Below, in pieces: positions 9,896 through 21,288 of a stretch of DNA of 64,000 bases. The first letter of the stretch is position 1; each line of letters begins with the position of its first letter. The stretch is from contig JAAKBF010000339.1 of assembly GCA_012656075.1 (NCBI GenBank), forward strand, positions 310,001 through 374,000, in the 5' to 3' direction. The DNA is from Phytophthora hibernalis (lineage: Eukaryota > Oomycota > Peronosporomycetes > Peronosporales > Peronosporaceae). The notes under the pieces were generated by a model, which saw only the letters and a list, made by a program, of their open reading frames with translations, did no database searches and was not told the DNA's origin. The translations under genes and the position numbers were made by a program.

Positions 9896-11250
9896 TACGC
9901 TGTACATCTGCACGCATGGATGGAAAGAACGCTCACGATCGACTGGAAAATGACCAACTCAGCGCACATTCTACACGGGAGTGCGGCTCGCTTTCTAGCT
10001 CAGCTGTACCAGCGCGCTGACGGCGAGTGGAGAATCGAGGTTAAGCGCGATTTCTACGGTTACAGTAATCACGAGAATTTCCAGTCCACCCACGTATTCG
10101 CCAGGTCCCGAAAGCTTCTCCCGTCACGCGAGATGTTGAGTTGATAGTCGATTGTGGAGGCAAGGCGTATCGTATTTACGACTACATTCGAAGTAACACT
10201 GTGCATCGCGTAACGATGACGGACGTTCACACTATGATTCGCAGGTCAAGTAGAGTGGTGCGTATGTTACTTGTTTTTGCTGTATTCACTTACGTATAGA
10301 ATGCGAACACATTGGTTCTATTTGTATGTACAGGAAGCGATCTATCTGACGAGGACCAAGTGGATGAGCTTCTCGTGAATTTTAACATGCCCGCTGAAGG
10401 CAACGTGTCCACGGTGTACGAAAATGCTCGTGGACAAAATGCAGTCGTCTCCATATCGTCCGAGCTCATGCGCAAGCACTACAGTCGTTTCCCGAGTTAT
10501 TGGTGGTCGATTGTACCCACAAAACGAACCAGTACGTGAGTACCATCATCTCACAAGTTGATTTTCTCATGTTTTATCCACGTGTTTTTGTTGGCTACGG
10601 TTGTTCCATGGGTTGTCCATGTTGCGGGTACTTTATTTCTCCTTCCACAGAAACCGATACCAACTGTGTACGCTGATGGTGATGGATCAACTTGGAAACG
10701 AGCAACCTGTTCATCACTCCGTTATCGAGCGCAATGCTGACTTGCACATGGAAAAAGTACTTAAGCACTTTCAGGCGGTGAATGAATGGGAGCGCACGCA
10801 GGTGGTGATGGTTGACAAATATTTAATGAAGTTGAAGTATTGAAGCGGTTGCCGCCTCGGTCCCGGATTTGGTTGTGTCATTTTCACGTTATCAAGTGGT
10901 TGAAAAAGACTGTGCGCGATGACAAGAAATATGGGACGTACGCAAGCGAAGTCTTGAAGCAAATGGACTATTGCGTGCACAACATGGTGGACTCTAAGAC
11001 GGAAGCAGAGCTACACGACAATACCAGATAGTTCAAAAAGCTATCTTTACGTAATATGCGAGAAGACTTGTGGGACTACACTGGATGACTTGCCAGGATA
11101 TGTGGGTCGACGCGTTCCGCCTTCACTTGCCGCACTTCCGCAATAACACTAACAACCGTTTGGAGAGTTGCTTCGGCAAGCAGAAGGTGGATCTGGACAG
11201 TTCCTTTTCGATGGTGAAGTGTTTGGCGTCTATATTGAACTTCCAGTGAC
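9893..11250 (+). pseudogene. MULE transposase with introns, frameshifted
   Basis: N-terminal CTHGWKERSRSTGK and ARFLAQLYQRADGEWRIEVK are followed by DLSDEDQVDELLVNFNMPA and ARGQNAVVSISSELMRKHYS. The first DDE acidic residue lies in VVDCTHKTN (about 10505-10535, after a one-base shift). Next come QLCTLMVMDQLGNEQPVHHS, the second acidic position VVMVDKYL (about 10810) and CHFHVIKWLKK (about 10879). An ending RNNTNNRLESCFGKQKVDLD lies near 11140-11200. A clear GT-AG intron is at 10536-10650 and a possible 42-bp one at 10258-10299. Frameshifts near 10500 and 10835 and stops after 11030 disrupt it. The family is the FAR1/MULE group common in oomycete genomes. Confidence 0.7.
10536..10650 (+). other. 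Spliceosomal intron in the MULE transposase
   Basis: gtgagtaccatc at the donor and a pyrimidine-rich ttctccttccacag at the acceptor. Removing 115 bp joins CTHKTNQY to the NRYQLCTLMVMD segment, the contiguous order expected for this transposase family. Confidence 0.65.
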
Positions 11251-12639
11251 GAAAGGAGGACGCATACAACATGAAGACGCTGATCCCAGGCTCTACGCGA
11301 AGCGCTAACTTCGGTGAAGAGATGAATCAGCTACGGGTTAGAACTACACAGTAGGTCTCCAGCGTATTCTTTGAGGAGTAACAGTTTGCAACAAACCCGG
11401 ATACAGTGAAGCATTACACCTTCTTCGAGACTGACAGCACGGTGAAAAGGGTGAGAGGAGATCGAAGACAGCATGTCGATAAGGTCCGATAAGGTCTCGC
11501 TGCTCTGTGACTGTGTTTTCCGACACGTTGAACCTACCGTGCCGCCATGTCATCCTGTATCGAAAGCACGCATGCGTGCTCTTATCGATTCATACGCTTC
11601 AATCCAGTCAAGTATGTGCCAGGTTATTAAAATGTTTTCTCCGTGTTATGGTATTGTGTATTGACCATGCTTTAACTATCTTTGTTATTTATATAGATGG
11701 ATGAATACCGGTAGCCGTGATGCGGTACTCCCGACTGTCGAGATGCCTTGAGAGTGTTCACGAGCCGTGATGAAGCGGTCAGGAAGAAGCAAATGACTGA
11801 AAAGGACAAGTTCAAGCGAGCCCAAAACGTACTTGGACGTATATCTTCAGAGCTGGCCATTGGTAATTTGGAAACATGGTGAGACGGATTATGTGAAGGA
11901 AAGATTGTTGGCGTCACGGAAGACAAGACGCCAACAACGGCTGATACTGACTCACAAGTGGAACCAACACAACTATCTGAGGCGGATGGTGAACAAAGGG
12001 ACAGCAACGTCCACGGTGGACCTCCACAGACAGTACCGCTGAAGATGAAGCCGTTCAACGCTAGAGCGTCTAAAGTAGGTCGATCACGGCTTGTCCGAGC
12101 TGATGCTGACTCCAAGCGTCAAGCAGAGCAGAAATCTTACAATCAGGGCTAGCCGTTACACAGGGAATTGCGAGACAAGAACGTTATCGAAGTGGTGGAG
12201 TATATTCAGACGCACAAACCCCTTCTTGAGTAACCCCAGTCGTTCCTAGACACTTTGAGGTCCGTTGCCAGAGGCACACAAAGAAAAAGATGACTGTCGA
12301 GTCACGTAGCCTTAGTTGCACCCAATCACTCACGTTTTGACTGCCCCAAGCACTTGTCACCATGGCGATTGAAGCGATTCAGAAGACTAATGGTAGCCTA
12401 GGTGTAGACCTTTCAAGTTCTCTGAGCGACAAAGACGTTCAGTGGATCGCCACGATTGAAGGTGCAGGTAATTTAAGTGAGCAGCAATTACAGACCATGT
12501 ACTACTGGGAGACCTGGCCAACACCTGTAAAGTTAGATGCAAGTGCTATTCGTGGTTAATGTTGTCGTTTGACCCGATGGCGGCTGAACGTAAACGCATT
12601 ACTGATGTCACGGCAGGTGAAAGCGATGTATAGATCCTT

Positions 12640-13265
12640 AGGCAGGATCTGTTGAAGACATGGCCGCATACAAGTCTTCCCGGTTTCACCCCCTCCTGCG
12701 TGGAGTAACATCTACTGTGCTCGTGGAGAAACCTGGTACAATGAGCAGATTATTGAGTGTGCATTTACAAAGACACTAGCAGCGAAATACGGCAACAACA
12801 AAACCATCTTCCTGCCACAATCGCAGTTACCCGTCAAGGGAGGTGGAGGCCGAGTGCCCGTCGCGATTCGCTATGCCCTGGAGACAGCGACAGCAAATTA
12901 TGTCTTCATACCAGTCAATCTGAATCAAAGTCATTGGGCCTGATTGTGGTGGACAACATCAAAGGTATGTTCATGTGCTACGCCAGTGTGAACAACCGCA
13001 CGAACCAGAAGCATTTACAGGCAGTTGCATCCGATAGTATCGACACGACGTTAACGGTTTTCCAAAGACTACGATGCACAGTCCTACACAGAAGGATTGC
13101 TATAGATGTGGCATGTTCATTTGCCTGTTCTTTTGGAAGCGACTGTGGATCCAAGCTGGAAGTGATTATACCCACTTGGGACTGAGATGGAGACGATTGG
13201 AAGTTCTATGCGCGGTCATCGCGTTCAGTAAAGAGCAGAGTGAGGAAGGTGTCACGGAGATGGAG
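12640..13265 (+). pseudogene. Ulp1/C48-family cysteine protease domain (SUMO-protease-like)
   Basis: The reading CAFTKTLAAKYGNNKTIFLP is followed by ANYVFIPVNLNQSHW (about 12893-12940). This contains the catalytic histidine of the C48 fold, followed after a one-base shift by LIVVDN, whose Asp fits the third member of the triad. At about 13075-13145 QKDCYRCGMFICLFF gives the conserved Gln and the nucleophile-type Cys (family pattern Q-x-D-x-x-x-C-G). The family cleaves ubiquitin-like modifiers. Here it is most likely part of the MULE gene upstream. Shifts at about 12943 and 13070 break the frame. Confidence 0.65.
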
Positions 13266-13914
13266 TGATTATAGTGATAACTTTGAAATACATGTCATTT
13301 TACTTTTGATTCCGAGATCACGTATTCTCCAAGTTTTCGCCAGATATTTTTAGCGAAACGTGTGACTCTAATCTAGCTGTGATTGGTTAGTTACATGCGT
13401 AATTACGTTTGGTATCAGATACAGTGATATCAGGTACTTTGCCGACAGATAGATCCGACTGCCAGTCTTCATTTTTGGCCAAGTACTGTCAACATGATTC
13501 CATCGTGTTCTGAGTTTAAAACATGGTGGGCAATGATGTCGTGATAATGGCGTACGTTTCGCCATAAAAACACCTTTTACATAGAACATCCTCGAAAAAA
13601 ACATTTCGTACTTACTGAAATCTTCGAAATAAAATACTCGTCCACTGGCATTTTCATGGGATATATATGGACATACGTAGTGCTAGAAAAACATGGGTAA
13701 TATCACCGGTCTTTATTAATACTAGGGGTTAATGAAGATGCCAAGTTGGCACTGCCAACAGTCTGAGTCACAGGATTGTCTTGGGGCTCCTGCTGATAGG
13801 GTACACGAATGTCGGTCGTTTGGAAGGAGGGAAAAGTGAGAGCAGTGTCTCAATGGTACTGAAAAGACAAGATCACACCACGGTCTCACGTTAGTTCACT
13901 TCCAAACACAAGCA
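13266..13914. other. No gene recognised
   Basis: AT-rich sequence with several tatcaga/gatatcagg strings, which recur near 24570-24680. The ORF at 13368-13604 (minus) has no family resemblance. Confidence 0.4.
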
Positions 13915-14634
13915 TCATTGATTCATCTGCAGTTCCCCAAGGCACCTCATGGAGCCATCTTCATAATCTGTACGTCTACGCATTGCCGAACGCATCAGAA
14001 TGAGAGCCCTTTCAATCTCCTGGTATGATCGTAAACTTGCTGAGTGTTTTAAGTCCTTGAGTTCCCGCATGCGTTCGTTGAACACACGAAGCAGACTAAC
14101 CGGGATGCGGTCCTGTTTTATTGTACTAGAAGGGTTGATGAAGAATGTACGCACATCCGCTGCCAGTACTCCAAAATCATTCATCCCTCTCGCTTCTGCA
14201 ATAAGCCCGAGCTCTTAGAGTTCAGCAACCAGTAGCTCACCTTAATATTATTAAAAACACAACGTCGACATCATTCACTGTCTCAAACCCATTCTGCACC
14301 CACATAATGAAGCTCTCTGCTGGTACAGGAGGAGGGATTGACACCAAGTCGAGTTTTGGGGAAACGAAGCTTCATGGATTTGGTCCACCCAACCGTTAAC
14401 GTGTTGGAGTCGCCGTCTTTGAAGGCGACTATCCTTATAGGCACCACGGCAGACATTTAGTAGACCAATTAGCTCTGCGAGACGTGTATCTGTTTTCGGT
14501 TTCCATCCCACGTAGGAGTTTTCTAGAATCGACTTCACAATAGCCATGACCTCCTCATGCTTTTCACAGTGTAGTTGCCTAAACTCCACTTTCGGACCTC
14601 CCACATAACCCTGCAACTTTGGCCTTGAGCCCAA
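13915..14634 (-). pseudogene. Hypothetical protein fragments
   Basis: Two minus-strand readings may be parts of one gene: 14275-14634 (119 residues, with GWKPKTDTRLAELIGLLNVC) and 13915-14184 (89 residues, rich in Arg/Glu with SLLRVFNERMRELKDLKHSA). Both look like real helical coding sequence rather than random ORFs, but no domain is recognised. They precede no other minus-strand gene except the copia fragment further upstream, to which they show no likeness. Confidence 0.3.
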
Positions 14635-14805
14635 ACCGCCTTGTGTAGGCTCACTGTGGTGTTCTTCGACACATTTCTGTAGATTAGTACGCCACTTGAT
14701 AGGTTGTAGGAAGCCGATGTGCGCAGCAGAGGATAAATCCAGAATTAATTAATTGTTAGGTTAGACTTGGTCTCTGTTGTTTCTAGTGGCACGACGAGAA
14801 ATCAA

Positions 14806-15468
14806 CTAGCAGAAAGCTGTCGCTTGCCCTGCATTCACCCAACACCTCCCTGCAAGCGCAGCTTCCTGGGTAGTCACCCAAGAAGCTTTTACACCAGGCC
14901 GCACAAGCCCCACTTGTGCCTGCGTACGGTTATAGGTAGTGCTTTCGTAAAAATCGGCCGCCTTTTTACTAGTCGACACGGACTCTAGCGCCATTGCGCC
15001 ATTCACTCTGAAATCCTTGATGGCATGGAAGCGAATGTTCTCTGCTTTCTGAGCGTTCGAGGACCCCGCGCGTTTTATGCGCTGTATTGCAGGAACGCTG
15101 TCCACAGTGAGGGTGAGCTTGACCTCTTCTTCAAGTTTTGCGAAAATCTCATCGACGACTTCTTCAAACCACTCCGCTTGCAGCATTACGTCGTTGTCCG
15201 ATATGAATTCTGCGGCAGTGCTGGGTTGGGCGACGACCGTTTGTTTCACGGAGCCCCAAGCCACAGGAGCTCCGAACGGATACACTATAAAGCCGGACAC
15301 TGACTTGCGATCAATACGATCATTTGCAAAATCAGCATCCGTGGCGACTTGAATATTGTCTTGATCGGGGCCAACTGTAATTTGAGATCTTGTGTCAATG
15401 ACAAAAACGCAGCAGGTACTTGGCCGCGAGCCTGGCAGTTGGTGTGGGTTTTGCACAATGAGGAGCAA
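14806..15468 (-). pseudogene. Ty1/copia RNase H, 3' end of pol
   Basis: The reading contains ATDADFANDRIDRKSVSGFI and WGSVKQTVVAQPSTAAEF, the copia RNase H signature (D-A-D-x-A...R-x-S-x-S-G-F; later Q-x-x-V-A-x-S-(S/T)-x-E-A-E). A continuation IRFHAIKDFRVNGAMALESV is the usual end of copia pol. Only the last ~200 residues remain, in one frame and with a natural stop at 14806. No LTRs were found around it, so it is an isolated 3' fragment. The expected EAE is here AEF and the DxH motif is partly retained. Confidence 0.75.
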
Positions 15469-15530
15469 GCTGGTTTACCGTGAACATGATATCGGGTCTT
15501 GAAACTCGCGCAAAATATAGCAGACTACTG

Positions 15531-16531
15531 TGATGTAGGGAAATCAGATTTGGGTGACCATACACTAGGGATGCCTAAGCTAGACCAGTGAGTACATCGC
15601 ACTCAAGAGTATCGAGAGGGTACACCAACGCAGCCGAGTGGATACATCGCACTCAACAGGGAACGGATTTAAATGGGAACCGGATTTAGCTGGACTCAGC
15701 GATGGACGGACTCGGCGATGGACGGACTCGGCGATAATCGACTCGGCGAAAGTTGGACTTGGCGAAAGTCGACTTGGCGAGAATATGCCTCGAAAAAGAT
15801 ATACCAGCTGAGGGGATAAATCAGGATCTGGGCTAAGAGTCGCCGAGAGCTAGGTAAACAGCTCGACACCAAGAGGCGGAGCTGAGCGATGAGTCGCAGG
15901 AGATCTGTAACGACTCCATTTCATTAGATATTTGTATAGGACCGATAGAATACCATAGGGAAGAGACCGAAGGGGCTCTCCGAAGACATAGAGATAACAA
16001 TAAGAGCAGAATATTCTAAGCCCAAGAACAGCGTACACTTTTCCGGTAAGTCCCTGCGTGGGCTGGATTATGTCTGCTGTCGTTCCCCGATAGGCATAGC
16101 TTGTAAGGGAGCCTTCTGGTAGCGCCAAGAGATCAAGGTCGGCCCGGGGTGGGCACTTCTCGCTACCAAGCGAAGACAAGTCTCGTCGATTCGACGATCC
16201 GGTGGGTTTGCACAACCCAGGACACCGTAACCTCCTAGCTTGGCGTAATCTGCGCCTGGTGACCTGTAAATACGCTCGCGCGCTGCCGTCCATCCTTTGG
16301 TGGGGGCACAGGGTTTAGAACGGATACTGCCCCGCTCAGGCGGGTCTCTGGAGAGTTTGGAGCTTCGTACTTGTTGGGACAACACTCAACTGAACCCCGG
16401 CTGGGAGGAACCGCAAAGGAAACTGACAGAAACCCTGCGCAAGCCCAACATCGCCAACTTGACTCGGCGAATTGTTGTGCTGTTGCGTGGAAGCCGAACT
16501 AACGAGGTTTTCTGTGAATCACAACACCACA
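15531..16531 (+). repeat. LTR of a gypsy element (5' LTR position)
   Basis: Starts TGATGTAGGG, ends AACACCACA, and is followed after two bases by a primer-binding-site-like TGGTGCCGTGACCC. Start, end and an internal block (GTCCATCCTTTGGTGGGGGC at 16287) match the solo LTR at 6622-7955. The first 300 bp contain GACTCGGCGA-type short repeats (15690-15780). Confidence 0.65.
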
Positions 16532-16533
16532 AC

Positions 16534-16547
16534 TGGTGCCGTGACCC
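16534..16547 (+). promoter_or_regulatory. Primer-binding site of the LTR element
   Basis: TGGTGCCGTGACCC lies two bases after the LTR end. TGG followed by a GC-rich stretch is the usual form of a tRNA-primed minus-strand start. The tRNA is not assigned. Confidence 0.5.
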
Positions 16548-16608
16548 GGGATTCAGGGGCGTGCTTTGTTTTCGCAGGTATCAAGTACAACCAAGTTAAG
16601 AGCAACAA

Positions 16609-16998
16609 GTGAGAGAAGATGGTCAAGGGATCGCCAAATTTGAGCGACGCAAACCCGGCGACGGCCGTAGGATGGCGACGGCCGTAGGATGGCCGCTCGA
16701 TGAGTTTGACGAATTCGACGATAACGAAGGCCATGGAAGCGAGGAGGAAGAAGAAGAAGAAGAGAAGAGGAAGGAACGAAGTTCACTTGGTGTGGTACGC
16801 ACGACATCAGCGCCGACAGCCGGCGGCGACGACAGCGAGCAGTTGGAAGCAGTGGACGGTCGCGTGATGGGCAACACTCCCAACGAGCAACCCGATCTGG
16901 GGTGCCAAGATATAGCCAAGTCGCAGAGTATTGAGATCTTCGGGCGAGGAGGTGCAGTTGCTGCATCAGGACAAGCGCCGAGGGGGATGCATGAGTAA
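16609..16998 (+). CDS. Acidic ORF downstream of the LTR, unknown
   Basis: A 129-residue frame with a Glu tract (about residues 45-56) and a direct repeat of ggatggcgacggccgtagg-type sequence near 16671-16690. It sits where a gag leader would begin but lacks a capsid signature. It may be the degraded gag start of the LTR element before a second element begins near 17050. Confidence 0.25.
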   Translation: MREDGQGIAKFERRKPGDGRRMATAVGWPLDEFDEFDDNEGHGSEEEEEEEEKRKERSSLGVVRTTSAPTAGGDDSEQLEAVDGRVMGNTPNEQPDLGCQDIAKSQSIEIFGRGGAVAASGQAPRGMHE

Positions 16999-17049
16999 GT
17001 TAGGTTAGGAATATCGCGCACTTGTGGATTTGCGGCAGAGCAGAACAGT

Positions 17050-17436
17050 TGACGTGTCGGCCCGACACGTGCAGCTAAGCGGCAAATACATACCTTTTCA
17101 AGTGATGAAGCGTTTCGAGAAGCACGTGTGTACGGAGCAGCCCCCAAGTGTGAGAGAAGCGGGCATCTGCAGCCCCGTATAGTTGTCGGTAACCAGCCGC
17201 GCCGCACTTCAGTAGGTCAAGAGAGGGTAACCAGCCCCGGTAACCAGCCCTCGGCCCAACGTTGTGAGCGACTAGGATTCGATCTTGGCGAGGGACTCCT
17301 ACCCTACGGAAACCAAGGAACGTGCTGCGGCCTGTCACTCGTGTGAGTTAGCTTCGGTATATTTGTAGGACGGCCGTAGCAACAGCCACCGGACACTATC
17401 TCCTAGCTAGGGACAAGACTGGCGGTGACTTGTGGA
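17050..17436 (+). repeat. Possible 5' LTR/leader of the second gypsy element
   Basis: Begins tgacgtgtcggcccgacacg, a near-perfect palindrome like those opening many oomycete gypsy LTRs, and precedes the gag at 17757. The 3' limit and a primer-binding site are not clear and no matching 3' copy was found. Confidence 0.3.
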
Positions 17437-17756
17437 TCGTATAACACACCCGAGTGCGATTGAGACGCGGAAGGCGCGAGAGGAAGGACAGAGTTTACTT
17501 GGTGGCCAAACAGGATCCTTCCAGCGAGGTTTGGCTCAATGGCACGAACCCAGGCTATTTGAGACGAAAGCAGAGCCAGAGAGGGGTAGAGGAGCCGAAG
17601 AGGGCGTAGCGGAGCCAGAGAGGGCGAGAACGTAAAGCGGGAGAGCTAAACAAAGCAGAAATATGTTGAGCAGAAGAAGAGAGCACAGCAGCAGCGACTG
17701 AGCGAAGACTGAACTATACGACCACAGCAGAGTAAATCGGAGTAGAAGCAGCAAAC

Positions 17757-19200
17757 ATGACGGCCAGATCAGCAAGAGCAGCGCGACGATCGAACACGCC
17801 TACGGCAGGCGCTACAACACAACGTACGTCCAACGCGCCAGCGCCGAAGCGGCAGCGGCAGCAACGAACACGGCTGATGCTGACCACCAACTACAACACT
17901 GAGGAGGAAGTATTCGTCAGCAGCGGCGTCACCATCACCGCTGCTGGTAACGACGATCACATCCACGACTCCACCGACGACGACGACGAATACAACTACC
18001 GCGGCAACCAAAACCGGATCGCTGGTGGCGGTGGAAACAACGGGAACGGCCAGGGCAACGGACCAGGTGGCAACGGCGGAGATGACGGCAGCGGGAACAG
18101 ACAGCGATGTGCAGGAACTGCTTCACAGCGGCCAACGAGACCTTCCCTGTCGAACCAGACGGAGCAGGAGGATGGATTGGAGGACATGAGCTGGTGGGAA
18201 GCGCTCACACCTCCACAACAACGCGCAACGATGAAGCGGATTATGCTGCATCCGCAAGTAGCAGCAACACCACAACCGGTGGTGATTCATGCACCACCTG
18301 TAGCAGCGGCACCCGAACGGCAACGGCGATTGAAGATGAAGCGTCTCAACCTCGAGGACTTCAAAGGGACGTCCGGTGAGTCCGTGGAAGCGTGGCTCGC
18401 CACGATCCCGCCAGAAGTTGAACGGCAAGCAGGGCTTGGCGGCTAGATCTGGACCCTGCCGAGCTGTATTACGGAGCAACCGCGCACTTGAAGGACAGTG
18501 CGAGTAAATGGTTAATCACGCTGTCAGAGACATGACCGAGAACGACAAGAACTTGGCGTACCTGGTCAAGATGATGAGGAAGAAGTACGGCCGACGGGAT
18601 AACATGTTCCGCATTCAGCAGCGCCTCGCAGCGCGCGTGCAGCAACCTGTGGAGCGCTTGAATGACTTCACGGCGAGCTTAACGAACATCGGATTTGGAA
18701 AGAGGGTGCCTGCAGAGTCATACGTGGAAGCTTTTATCAACGGAATCAACATCGAGACGACGGCCATGCAGGTACGCACCTACGAGCCGCAGACGCTGGA
18801 CGAGGCGGTGCAGTTCGCCGAAGACAAGTGTGGCGAGTTCGGCGAGGGCTTCAAGGTGACTGATTGGCGAGTGGCCCAGTGCCGCTACCGGGATGACCGG
18901 GGTACGGCGCCGAAGACGACCCGCAGTCGGCGAAGAAGAAGTCACTGGCGGCAGAGAATGAAGACCGGATGGACTGGGCGAAACTCGGACTGGGCTTTGG
19001 CGGCAGTGAAGATTTACCACCCAGTTTCGATACAAAAGGAAAGGTGGTCAACGGATTGGCTCAAATGGCAAAGAAAGACCCGCTCTCATTGGCTGCCCTT
19101 CAGGCACTGATGTTGGTAGCAGGGTTAGGACGCGACGAGAACGTAAATGTGGCGCCCAACAAAGCCAAAGTAGCCAGGACATTGGAAGTGAAGAGATCAT
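17757..19200 (+). pseudogene. Ty3/gypsy gag (capsid), frameshifted
   Basis: ATG 17757 opens a low-complexity N-terminus (Ala/Arg-rich, then Asp runs, then Gly/Asn-rich). It leads to KMKRLNLEDFKGTSGESVEA, the start of the capsid. After a shift near 18440 the capsid continues in 18508-18890 with NLAYLVKMMRKKYGRRDNMF and the VQQPVERLNDFTASLTNIGF and ETTAMQVRTYEPQTLDEAVQ segments. This is the typical gypsy gag order. Further shifts follow near 18890 and 19200. The product would package element RNA into virus-like particles. Confidence 0.75.
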
Positions 19201-19629
19201 AGCGAGTCATCACCACCCAGCAACCAGCAGTCTGAAGATACGAACCAGGGCCAGGCATGGCATAGCCAAGGCGGAGGCGGCTATGGCGGCAGTAGTGGCC
19301 GCGTTAGTGGCAGCAGCCAAGGCGGCAGAGGCTCCAGAGGCGGACGCGGATTTGGACGAGGCAGAGGCGGACGTGGGGGTGCCGGTGGACTGGAGCATTA
19401 CGGGCCACCGGGCGGACAAACCATCGCACAACGCAAGGCAGAGACTTACTGTGGCTACTGTGGAATACAAGGTCACTGGTGGAAGCAATGTCGTCGGCGT
19501 ATAGCTGATGAGGCAGCGCTGGCGGCACAGCAGCCGACCCCAACTGCAGCAAGCACCAGCGCGGACGCAGGAAGAACAACGGCACCAACAGTACCAGCAC
19601 CAACTGCGGGAAATGCACCGCGGCAGTAG
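19201..19629 (+). pseudogene. Gag C-terminus: RGG-rich segment and CCHC zinc knuckle
   Basis: This frame reads a long Gly/Arg/Ser-rich tract (RGSRGGRGFGRGRGGRGG, about 19320-19375) followed by CGYCGIQGHWWKQC (about 19451-19492), a perfect C-x2-C-x4-H-x4-C nucleocapsid knuckle. It ends with a Thr/Ala/Pro-rich tail at the stop 19627-19629. An RGG box next to a knuckle points to RNA binding. It belongs with the capsid upstream after a frameshift. Confidence 0.75.
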
Positions 19630-20260
19630 AGGCGGGGGCTCTGCTGTCCGCGGCCGAAAAATGCCCCAGCAGTGACGCGCCGGACAAAACGGCGTCGGCC
19701 AAGAAGCGAGAGAAACGGAATGGCGGCTGGCAACGACTGTTGGCAGCTGTAGAAGGCGGTGGAAGCGACGTAGTGCTCCAGAAGGCCCCGTGTGGTGAAT
19801 CCGAAGGAAGTGTGGGAGCGCTGCTTGTGGAAACCAGGGAAAGAGTAAGCATGGAGAAGCAGAGGAGAAGAGGGTGTTGGGACAGCGGCCGCGAGACAGC
19901 ACCATGACGTTGACGAAGGGTCGAGAAGCAGGAGAATGACCACGAACCTGATACCGGAGATGGACGAAGAGAAGGTGATGGCGCGAGCAACTATGGCCTG
20001 CGCGAAAGAAACGAGGGAGTCAGAGGAAGGGCAATCGCTCGTGAACGGCCGAGGAGGGATCAGTGATTGCGACGCGTGAAGTTGAGCCCCTGGTGACTTC
20101 GAAGACATGGCCGCGCGGTGTGACGCGACGAACGGAGCAGATGAGCGGTGGGAGTACGGCAGCAGCCCGACGCCGACAGCGACGAGCGGAAGGTGTTGTC
20201 CCAGCAGCGCATAGAGTCCTTGCTTCTGATGTGCGGGAGCAGAGGGAATAGCGAGTCAAG
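19630..20260 (+). pseudogene. Gypsy gag-pol linker, heavily shifted
   Basis: Plus-strand readings here are charged and GC-rich without a recognisable domain. The long minus-strand ORFs over this stretch are antisense shadows of this biased composition. Confidence 0.35.
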
Positions 20261-21288
20261 GTGCTACGCATGAGCGTCCAGAGGACGATTGCGGAGCTGC
20301 GAGAGCAACAAGGCCTGAAGCGGCAAGGACACGACCGACGTGGTGCACAAATAGCTGCAGCAGTCGTGCGAAAACTAGCGGCTGCTGTGAAGCCCGGCGT
20401 AGTGTCGGTGGTGACGCGAGTGCCGGACGAGTGGCGAAAGCTGGAGGTCCAGACGGATGAGGATCGGGTGACGGCCGTACGGCGATACGCGGAAGAAGTC
20501 CCGAGGGAGTTAGCAGAAGAAGGATTGCTGGCGGAGATGCGCGCGGCCCGCAAGATGGCCTTGAAGGAAGCCAAACGATTCCGAGTGGCGCGACGCGTGC
20601 GCAGGTTACAGCGAAGAAAACTTCAGGCAGAGCGACTGGAGGCCGCTACAGCAGCCGGACGTGCGGCAGCGGCGAAAGGCGACAAGGTGAAGCAGAAAAC
20701 CAGCTACCATTACGTGGAGCTACGAATCGGCGAGGATGGCCAGAAAGTGAGAGTGGCGCAGTTGCGTGCGGCTGGCAGTGAAAATCCACGCTGTCTACCA
20801 ACCGCCTTAATCGCGCAGACGCGCACGCGAACCCAGGAAGTTCGCTTGGATAGTTGTGCACAGTTTAGCGTCGCAGGGAGGAATTGCGCAAGTACGGTCG
20901 CTGCGTGACCAGAAATGCCCCCGTGGACATTGTGGAAGGCTTCGGTGGAGGCACGAGCAAAGTGTTAGGCGTGTGGAGATTCGCCGGCACCACGAAGTAC
21001 CAGCAGAGGATTGTCGTTGACGCGCTGCTCGTGGAAGGGCAGGGCGACGAATTACTGATCGGCGAAGACGGGATGGTGGAGCATCAGGTGAAAATGGACT
21101 TCAGCAGCCGCGAGTTGAAGTACCACGACGAGCACGGGCACAAAGTGGTCTTGCCATTCACCTGTCACGGTGTGTCAACATTGATGCAAGCAGGACAAAG
21201 GAAGAAGTCGGTGGTTCGACTAGCGAAGACGGAGAAGCTAACTACGAACACGCGCAGCATAGTGAAGGTGAAGGTGGATGCCGATTAA
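20261..21288 (+). pseudogene. Gypsy pol: coiled charged region and aspartic protease
   Basis: The frame from 20261 reads an Arg/Glu/Ala-rich helical region (about residues 75-150) and then EVRLDSCAQFSVAG. In this family the active-site motif is D-S-G-A-Q; here Gly is replaced by Cys (GGT/GGC to TGT). After a shift near 20880 the protease continues (20884-21288) with NAPVDIVEGFGGGTSKVLG and DALLVEGQGDELLIGEDGMV, where the second ILG-like motif lies. The Gly to Cys change plus the shift make this protease inactive as written. Confidence 0.7.

Larger units (their letters stand above)
9893..13265 (+). mobile_element. Second MULE-type gene with a Ulp1/C48-like protease region, decayed
   Basis: Parts in order: a zinc-binding-like N-terminus (CTHGWKERSRSTGK), the MULE transposase core (about 10330-11250), a long hydrophilic linker (about 11740-12150, with KRAQNVLGRISSELA) and a cysteine-protease region (12640-13265). 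The linker and protease follow on the same strand with no other element between, so they most likely belonged to one long gene. I found no terminal inverted repeats or target duplication, so the limits given are those of recognisable coding sequence. Plant MULEs carrying Ulp1-like domains (KI-MULE/Kaonashi) are a known precedent. Confidence 0.6.

Noticed and set aside
16623..17207. 194-residue minus-strand ORF with a poly-Ser tract
   Set aside because: The poly-Ser is the antisense of the Glu tract at 16740-16760; no independent support.
19210..20574. Several 180-230-residue minus-strand ORFs rich in Ser, Pro, Leu and Cys
   Set aside because: Antisense of the Gly/Arg/Ala-rich gypsy gag-pol; composition-driven, no domains.
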